NCBI GenBank assembly: GCA_004009845.1
Contig: RMBW01000035.1
Location: 186,001-250,000, forward strand
Direction: 5' to 3'
Length of the DNA: 64,000 bases
DNA from: Davidsoniella eucalypti
Taxonomy: Eukaryota; Ascomycota; Sordariomycetes; Microascales; Ceratocystidaceae
This document shows positions 38,853 to 50,643 of the stretch, in pieces (the first letter of the stretch is position 1; every line of letters starts with the position of its first letter). Position numbers and translations under genes: made by a program. Under the pieces are notes generated by a model, which saw only the letters and a program-made list of their open reading frames with translations, had not been told where the DNA came from and did not search any database.

Positions 38853-41800
38853 GGTGAAAGAAGAGCGGAGAGTAGAGATGACGGTAACCAGAAGATAAGA
38901 GGTGGTGGAAGAATGGAATAGTTGTTATATGGATATCCTCGGGATATATGAAGAACCCAACCAGACAAGGTGGGTGAAGACGTTGAATGGTCAGCAACGT
39001 GTAAGCCAGTAAACAGACAGACAGGCTTTGATTTTGTTTTGATGTGCACTCTTTGCTGGGAGAGGTTGGACCGATTATATGAGTCGCAAGCAGTATAAGT
39101 GAAAAGATGCTGGTAAATATTCGACAAGAAGAAGAAGAAGAGATATAATCAGTGTGCCGGGGGTGCTGGTCAGAAAGTCAAGGCGGGAATGGACGAGAAG
39201 GAGGAGGGGAGACTGGACCTAGCCTAGATTATATGTGTTCCCGCCATCCCAGAATCCGAGATAGGCACGCCTAGCCTATAGGACCCGCCGGTCAAACTAG
39301 GTCAGGGTAGCATTTTGGGTTTTTCTCCTTCTTACATTTTCTCAAGGTAGCGGAGCTAAACGCACTATTTTTTTATTTTTTATTTTTCTTGGGATTCTAC
39401 CCACTAAAGAAACCAACCCAGCTAGAAACCCAAGACTTCAGTGGGCCAAGGGCTAAGCTAGACTTTGTTGCTACACAGCCCTAAATTGTCAATCTTCTAG
39501 CACTTCTTCACCTAAATGCATCAGAGGGAGAGTAAAAAGCCGCAAGCAGAAGAAGCTATATGAAAAGCTCTTCAAGTCCATCGAAAAGACGATCGCTTTA
39601 GCTACTGCCTACAAGTTTCGACCTGCATTGATTGTAAAGTATCATGAATCGGCTAGTATCTGATTTTGGGATTCCACATCATCCAGCCCAGCCTCTTTAC
39701 CAAATAGCCCCCTTGGAGTATAATCGTTACAAAAAACAAAAGTCAAGCAAGTAAAAAGAGAAAAAAAGCGCTCAGTTTAGTTGGAGATTCGCAAAAAAAA
39801 AAAAAATTTGTAGGAATTGGCCGATAGCCTACTTTGGGCTTAGGCAAGCAAATAGGCAACTAAGAAACGACCTGGTGCGGAGCCGGAACATCAGAAACAA
39901 AGCGACCGAAGGCCTAGAAAGGCAAGCAAATTTGTGGGAATGCTAGCGTAAAAGTGGAGGAGACGATCTGCTCCATGCTACTTCAAGCCGGCAAATCATC
40001 GGGATCCCAGTCGAGGAGGATCAAGATGTCGTTCTTCGTCCTTATACAATGTACATACATTTGTTTAAGGGTTTTTGTCTCAAACTATAGCTCACCAGCT
40101 CCTCTAGAAAGTAAATCAAATTCCTTGTACCAAAACCATACAACATAACAACCGCGGCCACAATAGGATTTACCGGTAGCGGTAATCAGTGAATTAAACA
40201 AGGAGGAAGAGGCCCAGCTATTGCTGCGCTGCTTAGTTGTAAGCCACTTTAAGCCACGATCTAGTCTATGCCTGCTATTTGTATCTGTAATACCCTTTCT
40301 CTATCTTTCTACTCTTTTCTGTGTTTGCTTCGTCCCATCTACAGTTGGTCCATGTATCAAAAGCAAAACCTTAAAAAAATCAACGCAAAAAAAATTGTGT
40401 AATGAGCTATAGAACAAACTTCTCTCGCGAACGGGAAAATCATCTGCCAGCTTTTCCCGATGTTAAGTTAGCGTCAACTCCGAATAAGGTGACGGGAGAA
40501 AATAAAGATTTGTGTTTGTACGAGCCAAGATGACGCAAAAAAAAAAGCCTTCTTCCTATCGAGCTGCCAATTCAGGCATCTTGGCTAAGCCCGGGATAGA
40601 GGAATAAAAAGCCAATATTCCGATTTATCGACTCAGCCTATGACAAAACAATGTCAAGTCAAGCTTTTTGTACGTACAATTGCTGCTATATTGGGAAGTC
40701 ATACTGAACACAGGGATAGACGATAAAAAAGCCACAGGTCTTGTACTATATCAGCCTTTGTCTACAAGGTCTTTGTTACTTCACTTTGTGGACGAAGCTT
40801 CGTTTTCTTATCCCTTTCTTTTGCTCTTCTCCGATCCTACTTGTCTTTTTTTTCATTCCAGTGATGCAATAGTATCCGCTGATATTGCAGATGTATGTTG
40901 TCTAGGCTGCAAACAGTAGACAATATACGTGTAGTAAAGGAGCTATTGCAGCAGCAAACAAAGCCTACATTCCCTTTGAGGTAGACTAAAGCAAACAATC
41001 AGAATATTGAATAGCCTAAGAATTTTCCATATATCTAAAAATGCCTGGCTTGTACTTGGCTTACATGTTGCATCCTGGCAAACGGCCCTCTTCTCTTCTC
41101 ACAAACTTTTGTTGATTATCCTCAAAGTGTGGCGTCGGTGTCTTTTTTTTTTCTTTTTTTCTCTATATTCTCCTCTTTGCCTTACATTGTTTCCCCCTTC
41201 TTTTTTCTCTATCTTTACAATAGGCCTCTTTTATTCTCAAAGAGATCCCGTCAGTTTGTTTAAAGTAACAACTCACTATTGCTTTTTGTTGATTTTTCTT
41301 TATTCCCGGAGACAGCAGCTCCTCAGTTCACGGTGTGGTCTGTGATAATGCCTTCGGCCTGTCAGGCTTACTAGTACTACTAGGTCCTTCGTAACAAGCG
41401 GTAACGCAAAGCCACTTCACTTGCCATTACCATATCCCAGGCCTATAACTTTATGCTGTATTGCCCTTTGTTTGCACTCGGCTACCCGGCACTATCGTAA
41501 TCTGATCTATCAAGTCCAGCCTGGTAAATTCATGGCTCAGGAGTCAACAAAGCTCAGGAGCAGTCTGGCTTCCTCGGACAAACCCTTCTTTGGCAGGTTG
41601 TTTTTAAATAGGGATATTTCACGGGCAACGAGTATCTCGCTATCAACAAACAAAAGAAAAGAACGGGTTCTCAGATTGCTGCTGCAGGACCTGCATACAC
41701 GTACACACATATGTATGTACAGAGATCGGGGACTGCAGATGCTGCAACTTTGACTCTGCATACGCACTTAAGTGGTTAGTAGTGGCTCGTCGATGGTACT

Positions 41801-44168
41801 GTTGATGCTACTGCTACCCATCACTACTATGTTTCTATCGGTAATTAGGTGACCTTCGCCCATTTATTTTGCATATACTAGGAAATATAGGTGCAGCCTT
41901 CATGCAAGGTCACGATCTAAACAATATTTGTATTTCAAAATTCCAGCCAACCGGCTCCAAGCGGCATCCTGCTGACCAGTTTTCCATCTTTTTTTTTGTG
42001 GCGTTGATATTTCCTACTCAAAGTCAACTCTAAAGGAAACACGGATGTTCACGATCCTTCGCTCTCAGTTGGGTTATCTTCATCGAAGCTATCTGGTTTT
42101 CCGTATTTGCAAATCGCCTCCAGATCTTTACTATTCTGGTTCTAGGGCTGTCCGTCTTTATTTCTCTCTTTTCGCTTGCTTCCAAATCATGCTTTGATCA
42201 ACAGTTAAAGCGCCCTGCATGGTTATCAAACTCGACTGGATTATCCGGTTCTTCTCGTGTCTAGGCGTTTTTAGTCTATTCGCTTTGTTCATATTGGAGA
42301 CGACCTAATGGGCCTACAACTACAGTTTGGTTAATCAACGCTCGTATCAGGGTTAGTCGGTGAATTGTGCTTTGGCTTGTCCTTCGGTTAGTATTCGAGT
42401 TTGAGTCCTGTTATTCTATCTCACCCGGAAAAACACAGATGGGATCAAGTCCTTGATTTTGTCTCGTAGTCTCCCTTTCCATCGAAATCAGATCAAGAAT
42501 CCACAGACGCGCAAACAAGTCTTCTTCCAAAACTTCTAGCCACTTTTTGACCTCTTATATTTTTCAGTCTAGCCATATCCGTCGAGGGTTTGAGACCCAG
42601 AACCATCGAATAACATTACCAAAAAAAATTGGATGAAAAGAGAAAAAAAAACTATCCAGTCAGCCGGATCTACAAGAAAAGGAGCTTGTCAAGATGACTG
42701 GAACCAGAATTGTTTGACCAGACCAGGATTATACTCGGTCCTAATGTAGGCCCGCGCCAGCTTTAACTGGCTGTTAACTACTACGATAGGGCCCTTCTTA
42801 GTTGGCCTGTTCGCGTTTTTCCTACAGGCATGGAATAGAACTGTACAGGGTATACCCAGTATTATCTGCCCTTTTCTGTGCGCTACTTTTTGCTTCATTC
42901 TTCACCGTGACTATAGGAGAAACGCAAATTCTGTCAAACACGACCTGTCACGGGAAAATTCAAATTTCGTCGTGGCCGAGGTTTTGCGTTAAGTAGTAGT
43001 CATATCTGCTCTTCTTCTATACTAAACTTACACGCAATATTATCTATCCCGCTATATTTCCGGTGCTAGGAAACGCCTTCTCCCCCAGAACGGACACTAT
43101 ATTCAGAGGGCCACAGCTCATCCGCTTACACGGGAACGCCTCGCTCTGAGATTACACAATAATCTAATAAGTACCATGTATGCGCCTTAAGCCCTCTTTT
43201 CGCATATTATATTGAGATCACTCCCGTAATAAAGTTTCCGTTCTTGTCGTAAGCCCCGAGTTCTTTTTCTATAGGGCCACTTCATGTAATTGTACAAGAC
43301 AAGACTGCATGGAATATGAGTAAATAATTATAATTCTTCTCGTGTCATCCGAACACAAAGATATATATCTGTTTGTCTCACGCGCACTCCGGACATTGTT
43401 AATATACACAAGATACGCCAGTCAACGACATGGGACCTGGTTAGCTTGCTCTAATACGTGTCATACCGACCGATTGCAAAGATATCAGACTTTGCTAGGA
43501 GTTAAAGAACAGGCCATAGGGAGCCTTGGCCTTGCGACACCGCTTGGAATAAAACGAAGATAGCCGCATCGAGATATAGCCTTCGAATGCCACGTGTAGT
43601 GAGAAGATACACAACGATCAAGAAAAGGGATGGTGGGTTGCCGTACCGTACCAGACTCTCTGTGAACGGACTGGCATTTAGTATTCTTAGATATTTCCAA
43701 CTTATTCCGGTGACAAGGAAGGGGTTCCGGAAACAACCACCCTTGAAAGGGGAATCTATTATCACGAGTTTCTTTTGACTACATTCAAGACTTGAGACTG
43801 AGACGGTAGGGTTATGGAAAGAAGCACCATAACCCTGTATGCGCTTATCGCTTATCGCAGACATAAAGAGAGCAGCTATAGTGGACCCCGCCCCCAAAAT
43901 GCTCGAAACAATTATGGAAGCTTAGTGTTCAGTCTTTCTTGGGGCTGTTTTGATGAGCATTTGGTGACCTTGATATTTTGTCTTGGTTTGTTTGGGATTT
44001 GAGTGCTGCTTGACCTCAAGTATCGAATTTCACAAAACTTAGAAAGATAATGAAGAACGAAGAAATATAATTTGAGAATTCCCGACCTTTTTGATTTCAC
44101 AAGATATAAAAAAAAAGAAAACAAAAGCAGACCGTCTCTGCTTGGAAAAGCCTCGTCTAGCTATCGCC
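38853..44168. other. Intergenic region, no recognised gene
   Basis: About 5.3 kb. The left 300 bases are the presumed promoter and leader of the Ser-rich gene. The rest is AT-rich with CT-rich patches (41.1-41.3 kb). Overlapping frames on both strands at 43.34-43.90 kb, the longest of 131 codons, lack any known motif and look like chance or remnants. No RNA gene seen. Confidence 0.55.
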
Positions 44169-45151
44169 ATGTATCACCTGGCCAAAGGCTTGTATATGCT
44201 GGCCACCAGCAAGGAGGGTTCGTAATTTCTCTCTATCCCCCCTCATATTCCCTCTTTCCTGATCCTATTCTTCCGAAAGCTCATGTTCTAGGCATTGTTG
44301 CAGTTCTGGCGGGCGCATGAATGAATGTTGGAAAACGCCCATTTCTTTCTGTAGACAGATCTGGCCCTCAATGCAGCTTGTGTGAACATCACCTCTTCCT
44401 TCCCACCTTACCCCTTTGAAACTCTAGCCTTTGCTTTGTGTATCTGACTTATTTGCGAACCTTGTTTTGTCTCTCTTTCTCTGTAGAATACTCCGTGATC
44501 CTGCTCGGTCTCGACAATGCCGGCAAGACTACCTTTCACGAACAAGTCAAGGCGCTTTTCCACCCGGACCACCCGAACCCACGCCTCAAGACCGTGCCGA
44601 CCGTCGGCCAAAACGTTTCGACTATCGAATTGCCCGACATGTACGTCAAGTTATGGGACGTGGGTGGCCAGATGAGCTTGCGCAAGCTCTGGCATAGCTA
44701 CTACGCCAGCTGCCACGCTATCGTATTCATTATCGACAGCACGGATATCGGCGATGGAAGTCTGGGAGACTTTGGCTTCGAAGAGGGCGCGGATGCTCTG
44801 GGAAATGGCACCTCTGCGCACGCAGTTGCGACATCTACCGAGAGCGATATTGGTGGTCGACTGGACGAGTGCCGCATGGTTCTTGAGGATGTTCTGCAGC
44901 ACTCGGATACGGAAGGTGTGCCGCTCCTGATTCTGGCGAATAAACAGGACAGAGAGGATTGCGTGGAAGTGGTGCGCATCAAAGAGGGACTGGTCAAGAA
45001 GGTATTCGAGGGTGAGAAGGCTGATAGTATCAGAGACTCACGTGTCCTACCGATCAGTGCGTTGACAGGAACGGGCGTTACCGAAGCGGTGGAATGGATC
45101 CGGTCGCGTGTTAAGTGGAACAAAGAAGCTCGGCCGCCAGTGATGCGGTAA
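44169..45151 (+). CDS. ARL3: ARFRP1/Arl3-type ARF-like small GTPase
   Basis: Two exons, 44169-44217 and 44487-45151, joined across a 269 bp intron (GTTCGT donor, TAG acceptor), encode 237 residues. The N-terminus MYHLAKGLYML lacks Gly2, so it cannot be myristoylated. Met-aromatic is the pattern seen in yeast Arl3 and ARFRP1, which are N-terminally acetylated and recruited to the trans-Golgi by Sys1. GTPase motifs are complete: GLDNAGKT (P loop), switch I with the invariant Thr in TVPTVGQNV, WDVGGQ (switch II), NKQD and SALTG. A Gly/Glu-rich insertion of about 35 residues follows IDSTDIG and lies between switch II and NKQD, making the protein longer than the usual 180-200. In yeast, active Arl3 recruits Arl1 and its golgin effector; an Arl1 gene is present at 61.9 kb. 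It is convergent with RRP45. Confidence 0.92.
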
Positions 45152-45509
45152 TAACGACGACGACGACGATGGGGAATGCATGCTTGGGGTTTTGTTGGTT
45201 TCTCGATATGCTGATACTATATCCGGGTTGTGTTTGGCGTTTGGAGGGGGCGTTTCTTTATATTGAAATATATACACAGTTTTTCTATAGCAGTCGTTGG
45301 CAGGACTAAGTCTGGATTCGTTTTATATTCGAACACACATGGAAATATATTATGATGGTATTGACGAGTAGTGACGGGGTATCTCGCAATGGTTGCTTTT
45401 GTTTATTTCGTTATGCCTTTTGTAAATCTGTAATGCGTGTGTCTCTTGCTGCCTTTTGACCTGGCTTAGAGCATACACCTGGATGAATTTGTTTATCTTT
45501 CATTTCTTT
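45152..45509. other. Convergent intergenic spacer
   Basis: The 358 bases between the stop codons of the ARF-like gene and RRP45 begin with a short (ACG)n run and otherwise hold presumed 3' UTRs. No gene seen. Confidence 0.7.
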
Positions 45510-46483
45510 TTATGCCACCTGACGATCGTTGTCTGCCCGTAACTCTGCCATGAAGCCACCCTTATCTCTTCTCTTTGCGTCGGCCTTGAGTTGCTCATCC
45601 AGAACATTTGAGAACTCCTTGACCTTTTCTGCTGCCACGATGCCGCACTTGAGCATATCAACAGCATCGACAGCTAAACCACCCATCTTAATCATGTGAC
45701 ACACTTCACCATGCTTATTTAAGCTGATACAGAAGAAGCTTTCCCGTAGATGTTCCTCCAGTAATGTTGCATCCACAACCACCGTACTGCCCTCTGGGCC
45801 GTAATATCCAAAAGTCACACAGAGGGGCGAATGTAGCCAGCTAAGTGGCACAGGCTCGCGCTCTGCTGGTGTGTAGATAGTGACAACTCCGCCCTCGATA
45901 GTCGCATCGGGGCGACGGAAGTGGCGCAAAGCAGCTACCATAGCCAGACACGCGGCGTCAATCAAATTGCCGTCGTTAGAAAGTACGTGCACATCGACAC
46001 GGATAGCCCAACACTTTTGGCCGGCTACCAGACACAAGGATTCGGTGTCTAGAGCGGCAGATCGGCGGATGGTCTTTTCCAAGACGCGTGAGAGTAGCAT
46101 CTCACCTTCGTTAGGGCGGTTCACTTCGAAGGCAGGAGATACCATAGGACTGAATTCGGTAGAGATGGTAAAGACGCCGTCAAATGGCCGGTCTGAGTAG
46201 GGTACTGTAACCTCTGCTGCCACCTTGGCTAGGACTCTGTGATAAAGATGTTAGACGACAGGCGTTTATGAAAGGCCATAGTACATATAAACTTGACTTG
46301 GGGGGGAAATAGAGATTACCTCGTCTTGCCAAAGGACACCTCCGCAACACCATATTCATCACCAAATGAGAGCTCTAATGGCCTGTACTGATGCAATGCT
46401 CTACCGTCTAGACGCTGGCCTTCTTCAAGAGCCTGCAGAACGAACTCCTTCTCGTTCTGACTGGGTTCCGCTTCACGAGGCAT
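45510..46483 (-). CDS. RRP45: Exosome core subunit RRP45 (EXOSC9 homologue)
   Basis: Exons 46483-46320 and 46236-45510, with an 83 bp intron (GTAATC donor, CAG acceptor) that keeps the frame, give 296 residues. The protein belongs to the RNase PH fold family. The N-terminal region contains EFVLQALEEGQRLDGRAL, which starts the PH domain, then GVAEVSFGKTRVLAKVAAEV and EFSPMVSPAFE. The LLSRVLEKTIRRSAALDTESLC helix and the IRVDVHVLSNDGNLIDAA segment follow, all in the usual order for RRP45. In eukaryotes this subunit is part of the six-membered RNase PH ring of the nuclear and cytoplasmic exosome, which degrades and trims RNA; the ring is catalytically inactive and threads RNA to Rrp44/Rrp6. Length matches fungal homologues (about 290-310). 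It is divergent from CWC15 across 426 bases. Confidence 0.95.
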
Positions 46484-46909
46484 AATGAAGCTGAAATATG
46501 ATTTACTAATTAAAGAATTCGAAAATCAAAGAAAGATTACAATGAATTGCTGTGTGATTACCTAAGACGACCGATTGAAGATGATAATGATGAAATTGTT
46601 GCTATAGCGGTTTCTGAATATCAAATATCAAAAAATGCTACCAAAAATGACGGCTTCGTCTAGTATTACGGCTGTAATTGGCAATTGCACCTACAATAGT
46701 TATGGCAAGGGCCTAATAGCTTGACCTTTTTTTTTTCTGCCGGGCGGTGAGTATATATTAAATCGATGCGCTCTCAGCCTTAAAGCTTTGCGCCGAATTT
46801 CGAGCTACCAAAGCACAGCCTTGTCTGGATATCGCAACTTCATCAAAACATCTTATTGCCTGTAGAGGACCTAAAATAAAACAAATACAACCAGATAATA
46901 TACATTACA
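46484..46909. promoter_or_regulatory. Divergent promoter region of RRP45 and CWC15
   Basis: 426 bases separate the two start codons, so both promoters must lie here. AT-rich, with a T9 run near 46728 and an apparent TATA-like stretch (TATATATTAAA) near 46752 oriented for CWC15. Both neighbours act in nuclear RNA metabolism, so co-regulation is plausible but not shown. Confidence 0.5.
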
Positions 46910-47740
46910 ATGACGACCGCCCATCGACCTACATTCGACCCTGTAAGTCACCCGACGGACCCTGTATACCATTTCTTGAGAGAGCTATTGTCGTTAACCA
47001 AATTACACCATCTGTCATAGGCTCGTGGTAAAGAAGCCCTTCGTGGGCCAGGCTTCCACCAGCGTCTGCTGCCCGCCTACACGAAGCTCAAGTTCCGCCA
47101 CCAAGGCCAGGGCACTGCCGACGAAGACACCGGCAATGCGGCACATGATATGCGCGCCGAGCTACTAGCCGCCGAAGCCGCCCACTTCGCCAAGAAGCGC
47201 GGCACCGTACTCGCTTCCCCAGAAGACGATGACGACAACGATGCCGTACGCGCCAGCCTCAAGCGTAGCGGTGTGTCGACAGAGGGAGGAGACAACACCG
47301 AAGAAGACATCGATGCCAAACGCCGTAGAATCCTGGAGGAATCGCGCGACGCAGACGCCGATTCAGATGACGGCGATGAAAAGGACGACGATGACGACGA
47401 AGAAGATGACGAGGATGAGGATGATAGTGGCGATGAAAGTGACGACTCCGAAGCCGAGCTACAGCGCGAACTCGACCGTGTGCGACGTGAGAAGGCCGAG
47501 AAGAAAGCCCGCGAGGAACGGGAACGTGCTCAAGAAGAAGAGAATGAGCGGGAGCGGGAAATCGCCCTGGGAAACCCGCTGCTCAACAAGCAGGACTTTG
47601 GCGTCAAGCGGCGTTGGAACGACGATGTGGTGTTTAAGAATCAGGCTCGTGGTACTGAAGATAAGGGTAAGAGAGAGTTTGTCAACGATATGCTTCGGTC
47701 TGATTTCCACAAGCGCTTCATGAGCAAGTATGTGCGGTAA
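46910..47740 (+). CDS. CWC15: Spliceosome-associated protein Cwc15/Cwf15
   Basis: Exon 1 (46910-46942) codes the invariant N-terminus MTTAHRPTFDP. After a 78 bp intron (GTAAGT donor, gttaac branch, TAG acceptor), exon 2 (47021-47740) codes the rest, 250 residues in all. Middle part: a helical segment with LLAAEAAHFAKKR, a long acidic Asp/Glu tract (about 125-155) and a charged coiled coil rich in Arg/Glu. The C-terminus has the family signature VKRRWNDDVVFKNQA and ends SDFHKRFMSKYVR. Cwc15 belongs to the Prp19/NTC-related complex and stays with the catalytic spliceosome, where its N-terminal strand lies along the RNA core. The N- and C-terminal signatures make the assignment secure. It is convergent with the xylulokinase gene, with a 201 bp gap. 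Confidence 0.96.
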
Positions 47741-47941
47741 ATCTTTGGATGCCTATTTTTGTCTTCTGATATGTTTGCTTTGTGTTGTTTATCGTGGGAA
47801 AGTTTTGGAGTTTCATCAGGAGTTGTCTGTCTTTTTTTCTGGTCATGTGTTTTTTTTATCTTTATTATAGTATCTACATGAATCGTAACGTCTTCTATGA
47901 TATATACAATCATTTATATTGGAAGCTGCCCTTATGAAACA

Positions 47942-49791
47942 TCAACGGCCTTCTTGTGCTAGTAGTTTCTGCTCCATAGCCTCAAAAGTATCCAGAACGG
48001 TGTCATACTTTGCAAATACTTCTGCATCATATCCATCGCTTACCTTCTGCACAGCACCCTCCTCTTTCCAGCGTTTACCGATGAGCTCATCAAATGTCTC
48101 CCCTTCGTTTCTCTCTAGCGCCCAAACGGCCTTGTAAGCACCGCCCAGCGCACAAGCGTTACCGCCAACATCAAGCTTATATACACCATCGATGCCACCT
48201 AGAACATCGCCAATGACTTTCTGGATAGCCGGGTTTAGCGACCCGCCGCCGACGAGATAGATGCGGCGCGGCTGCGGTGGTATATGGGGTTCGTCAGCGG
48301 GGCTATGGACAAGATTTTTGGAGCGTAGCTTCATGCTGAGCGCCTGTGACTCAACTATAGCACGGGCATCTTCTTCTGGCGTCCAACTGGATGTAGCCTC
48401 AGTGGCGCACTCTTGCAAGCCGCTGCCGTCGGCGTTACACTCGAAGCGCCATGTGCCGGCGCGGATATTGGGCACGATCTCGTTCAGTCCAAAGTATAGG
48501 CCTAGCTTGGCCTTGTCGCCGTTTTGCTGGATGTTCAGTGGCTTACTATCTAGGATGGTTTTGCTGAACGTATCCCATGGGCCTGAAAGCGTAGCCGAGG
48601 CGGTGAGCTTATCGCGGATCTTCTCACGAGCTAGTGCGCCGTTCTTGTAGCATAACATGAACATATATTGACCGGGAGTTGTGGGATGGTTGAAGAAATG
48701 ATATGCTGGGTTGGGCTTGTAGTACGGTGTGCTCATCAAGAAGGTCGTTGACGTTCCTAACGAGACAATAGCGTCTAGTGGCCGTAATGGAAGCGCCAGA
48801 ATGGTTGCAGGGTTATCACCTGTGAACGGCGCAACTTGGCATGTAGGACTCATACCGAAGCGTTGCACAAAGTACGGCGCTATAGAGCCCATAGAGCCAC
48901 CGCCGTCGTGTCGTACGGGACCGAGCTTGGCACGTAGGCCATCGGTCGCTTCACTAGTCCCGTTGTTCCCAGCGACGAGATCGAGCAGTTTGGTATTCCA
49001 GTCACCAGCGGGAATATCCCATAGATTCATTCCACAAGCATCGCTGATGTCCATGGGTGCGATCTTGCCGAGAAAGATGGACGCTAGAAAGGAGGAAACG
49101 AGAGAGATGCGGCTAGTATTGCAGTAGCGGTCGGGAAAGAGGCGTCTGAAACGCATGATCTGCGGGCCAGTGAAGCGCTATGGAACATTAGATTTGGCAT
49201 ATCACAGTGTACTCACGGTATACAGCAACTTACGTGATGTGCCGAGCTTCCAGTGACCTCGGCTAGCCTCGCCGAAGATCCTAAAGTGGCATCGAAGCTA
49301 TCACATTCTGGCTGTGTGCTCCCATCCTGCCAATTCGGTGCCCATGGATGAGAAAAAGCGCCTTTGAGATTCTCCAACAATGAGGCATCTGCCGTACTTT
49401 CCATCTGTGCTAGCTTATCTTCTGCCTGCTGACTCCAGTATACACTTCCATGTTGTTGGCATGAGCCGCTGATGCCTTGGATAGCCGCCATGTCCGTCTT
49501 TTGGGCTAGAAGACTAAGCACTAGATCGATAGACTCGAGCCATAGATCAACAGGAGCATAGACAGAGCTCTCTTCAGCGTTGATATGTACGCCTTTGTTG
49601 ATGCCATATTGAGCGCCGAAGTCCGTATCAAAATCAACTTTGGCTTCTGATACAACGCTGAGATCAGAAGAAACAACGATAGCTTGAGAGAGTGATATTA
49701 GATAAAGGTTGGATAGGGGAGAACGAGATTACAGAGTCAAGATACCTTTAAGCTGTTGTGTCGACAGGTCGAAACCTAGATAGTGGGCCAT
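47942..49791 (-). CDS. D-xylulokinase (FGGY carbohydrate kinase)
   Basis: Exons 49791-49746, 49682-49234 and 49177-47942, with 63 and 56 bp introns, encode 576 residues. The protein starts MAHYLGFDLSTQQLK, the FGGY ATP-binding phosphate-1 motif with the DLSTQ signature of xylulokinases. GISGSCQQHGSVYW and RLAEVTGSSAHHRFTGPQI follow across the second splice. ISLVSSFLASIFLGKIAPMDISDACGMNLWDI is interrupted here only for brevity: its parts lie in the first 50 residues of exon 3. FTGDNPATILALPLRP carries the catalytic-Asp region, and YLVGGGSLNPAIQKVIGDVLG near the C-terminus is the adenosine-binding motif. It phosphorylates D-xylulose to D-xylulose 5-phosphate in the cytosol, linking D-xylose and L-arabinose catabolism to the pentose phosphate pathway. 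Length equals fungal XKS1/XKI1 proteins. Confidence 0.94.
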
Positions 49792-50643
49792 TATGCTGAC
49801 ACTAGATGCGATATAGGGAAATAGGAAGACAGAAAGAAAGAGGCCACGCTTCAGGCTTGATGGAAGTAATATATCAGAAAAATATGATATACAAGATCTG
49901 GCTAGAACCCAAACTCTTTTAAAAAAAACCAACAAACCCACTGTATATATAAGGTTCGGTGAATAATTGTATCACGAGGACAGAAGTAACCTTTAAACTA
50001 TGTTGACATAGCTGCAAATTACCCCACCAAGTACAACTGAATCTCACTGAGAAGAAACCCCCCTGTTCAACTTGCAGTCTATATAACTTGTTTATTGTTA
50101 TAGGCGCATTTAGGCTAAAGATGACTTTAGTGAGGCGTTTATATATTCCAAGCGCTCCAATAAGCCGCAATTGCGGCTGTAACAATAATGCGACAAGTTC
50201 TGGCATAGCTTTAAAATGAATTGTAATCAGCATACATACATAGCGCAAGATCAGTGATAGACTAACTCGTTACATTATATGTATTGCATAGACTTTTTAT
50301 CATCTAGAAAATGAAAAAAAAATTCAACATCACTTGTTCATGACTAGGATTGTATTTTCAAGAGAAATCATACATACAAAACACGATATGAAATCAGGAA
50401 ACAGATATTTAGACGAAAAAAAAGAGCATAACGTCGCTAGCCTCTTATGATAGGAATGGAACAATAAATAGAGAGAAAGTAATACACGTCTAATGCTTTC
50501 TTGGAACAAACGCAAAGGAAATCAGAAAAGGAAAAACAAAGTAAGTGCTAGGACTACTCCGTGTCTATCGAGAATGAAGGGCGATGATGGTGGCTGTAGT
50601 AGTGGCTAGTCTATATGACGTTATGACAATACTAGAGACTGCT
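49792..50643. other. Intergenic, upstream of the xylulokinase gene
   Basis: About 850 bases. The part next to 49791 should hold the xylulokinase promoter; the right end should be the 3' UTR of the cation transporter. No gene or RNA gene recognised. Confidence 0.6.

Noticed and set aside
43342..43897. Overlapping frames on both strands, up to 131 codons
   Set aside because: No recognisable domain, no splice sites joining them into a gene, and no repeat structure.
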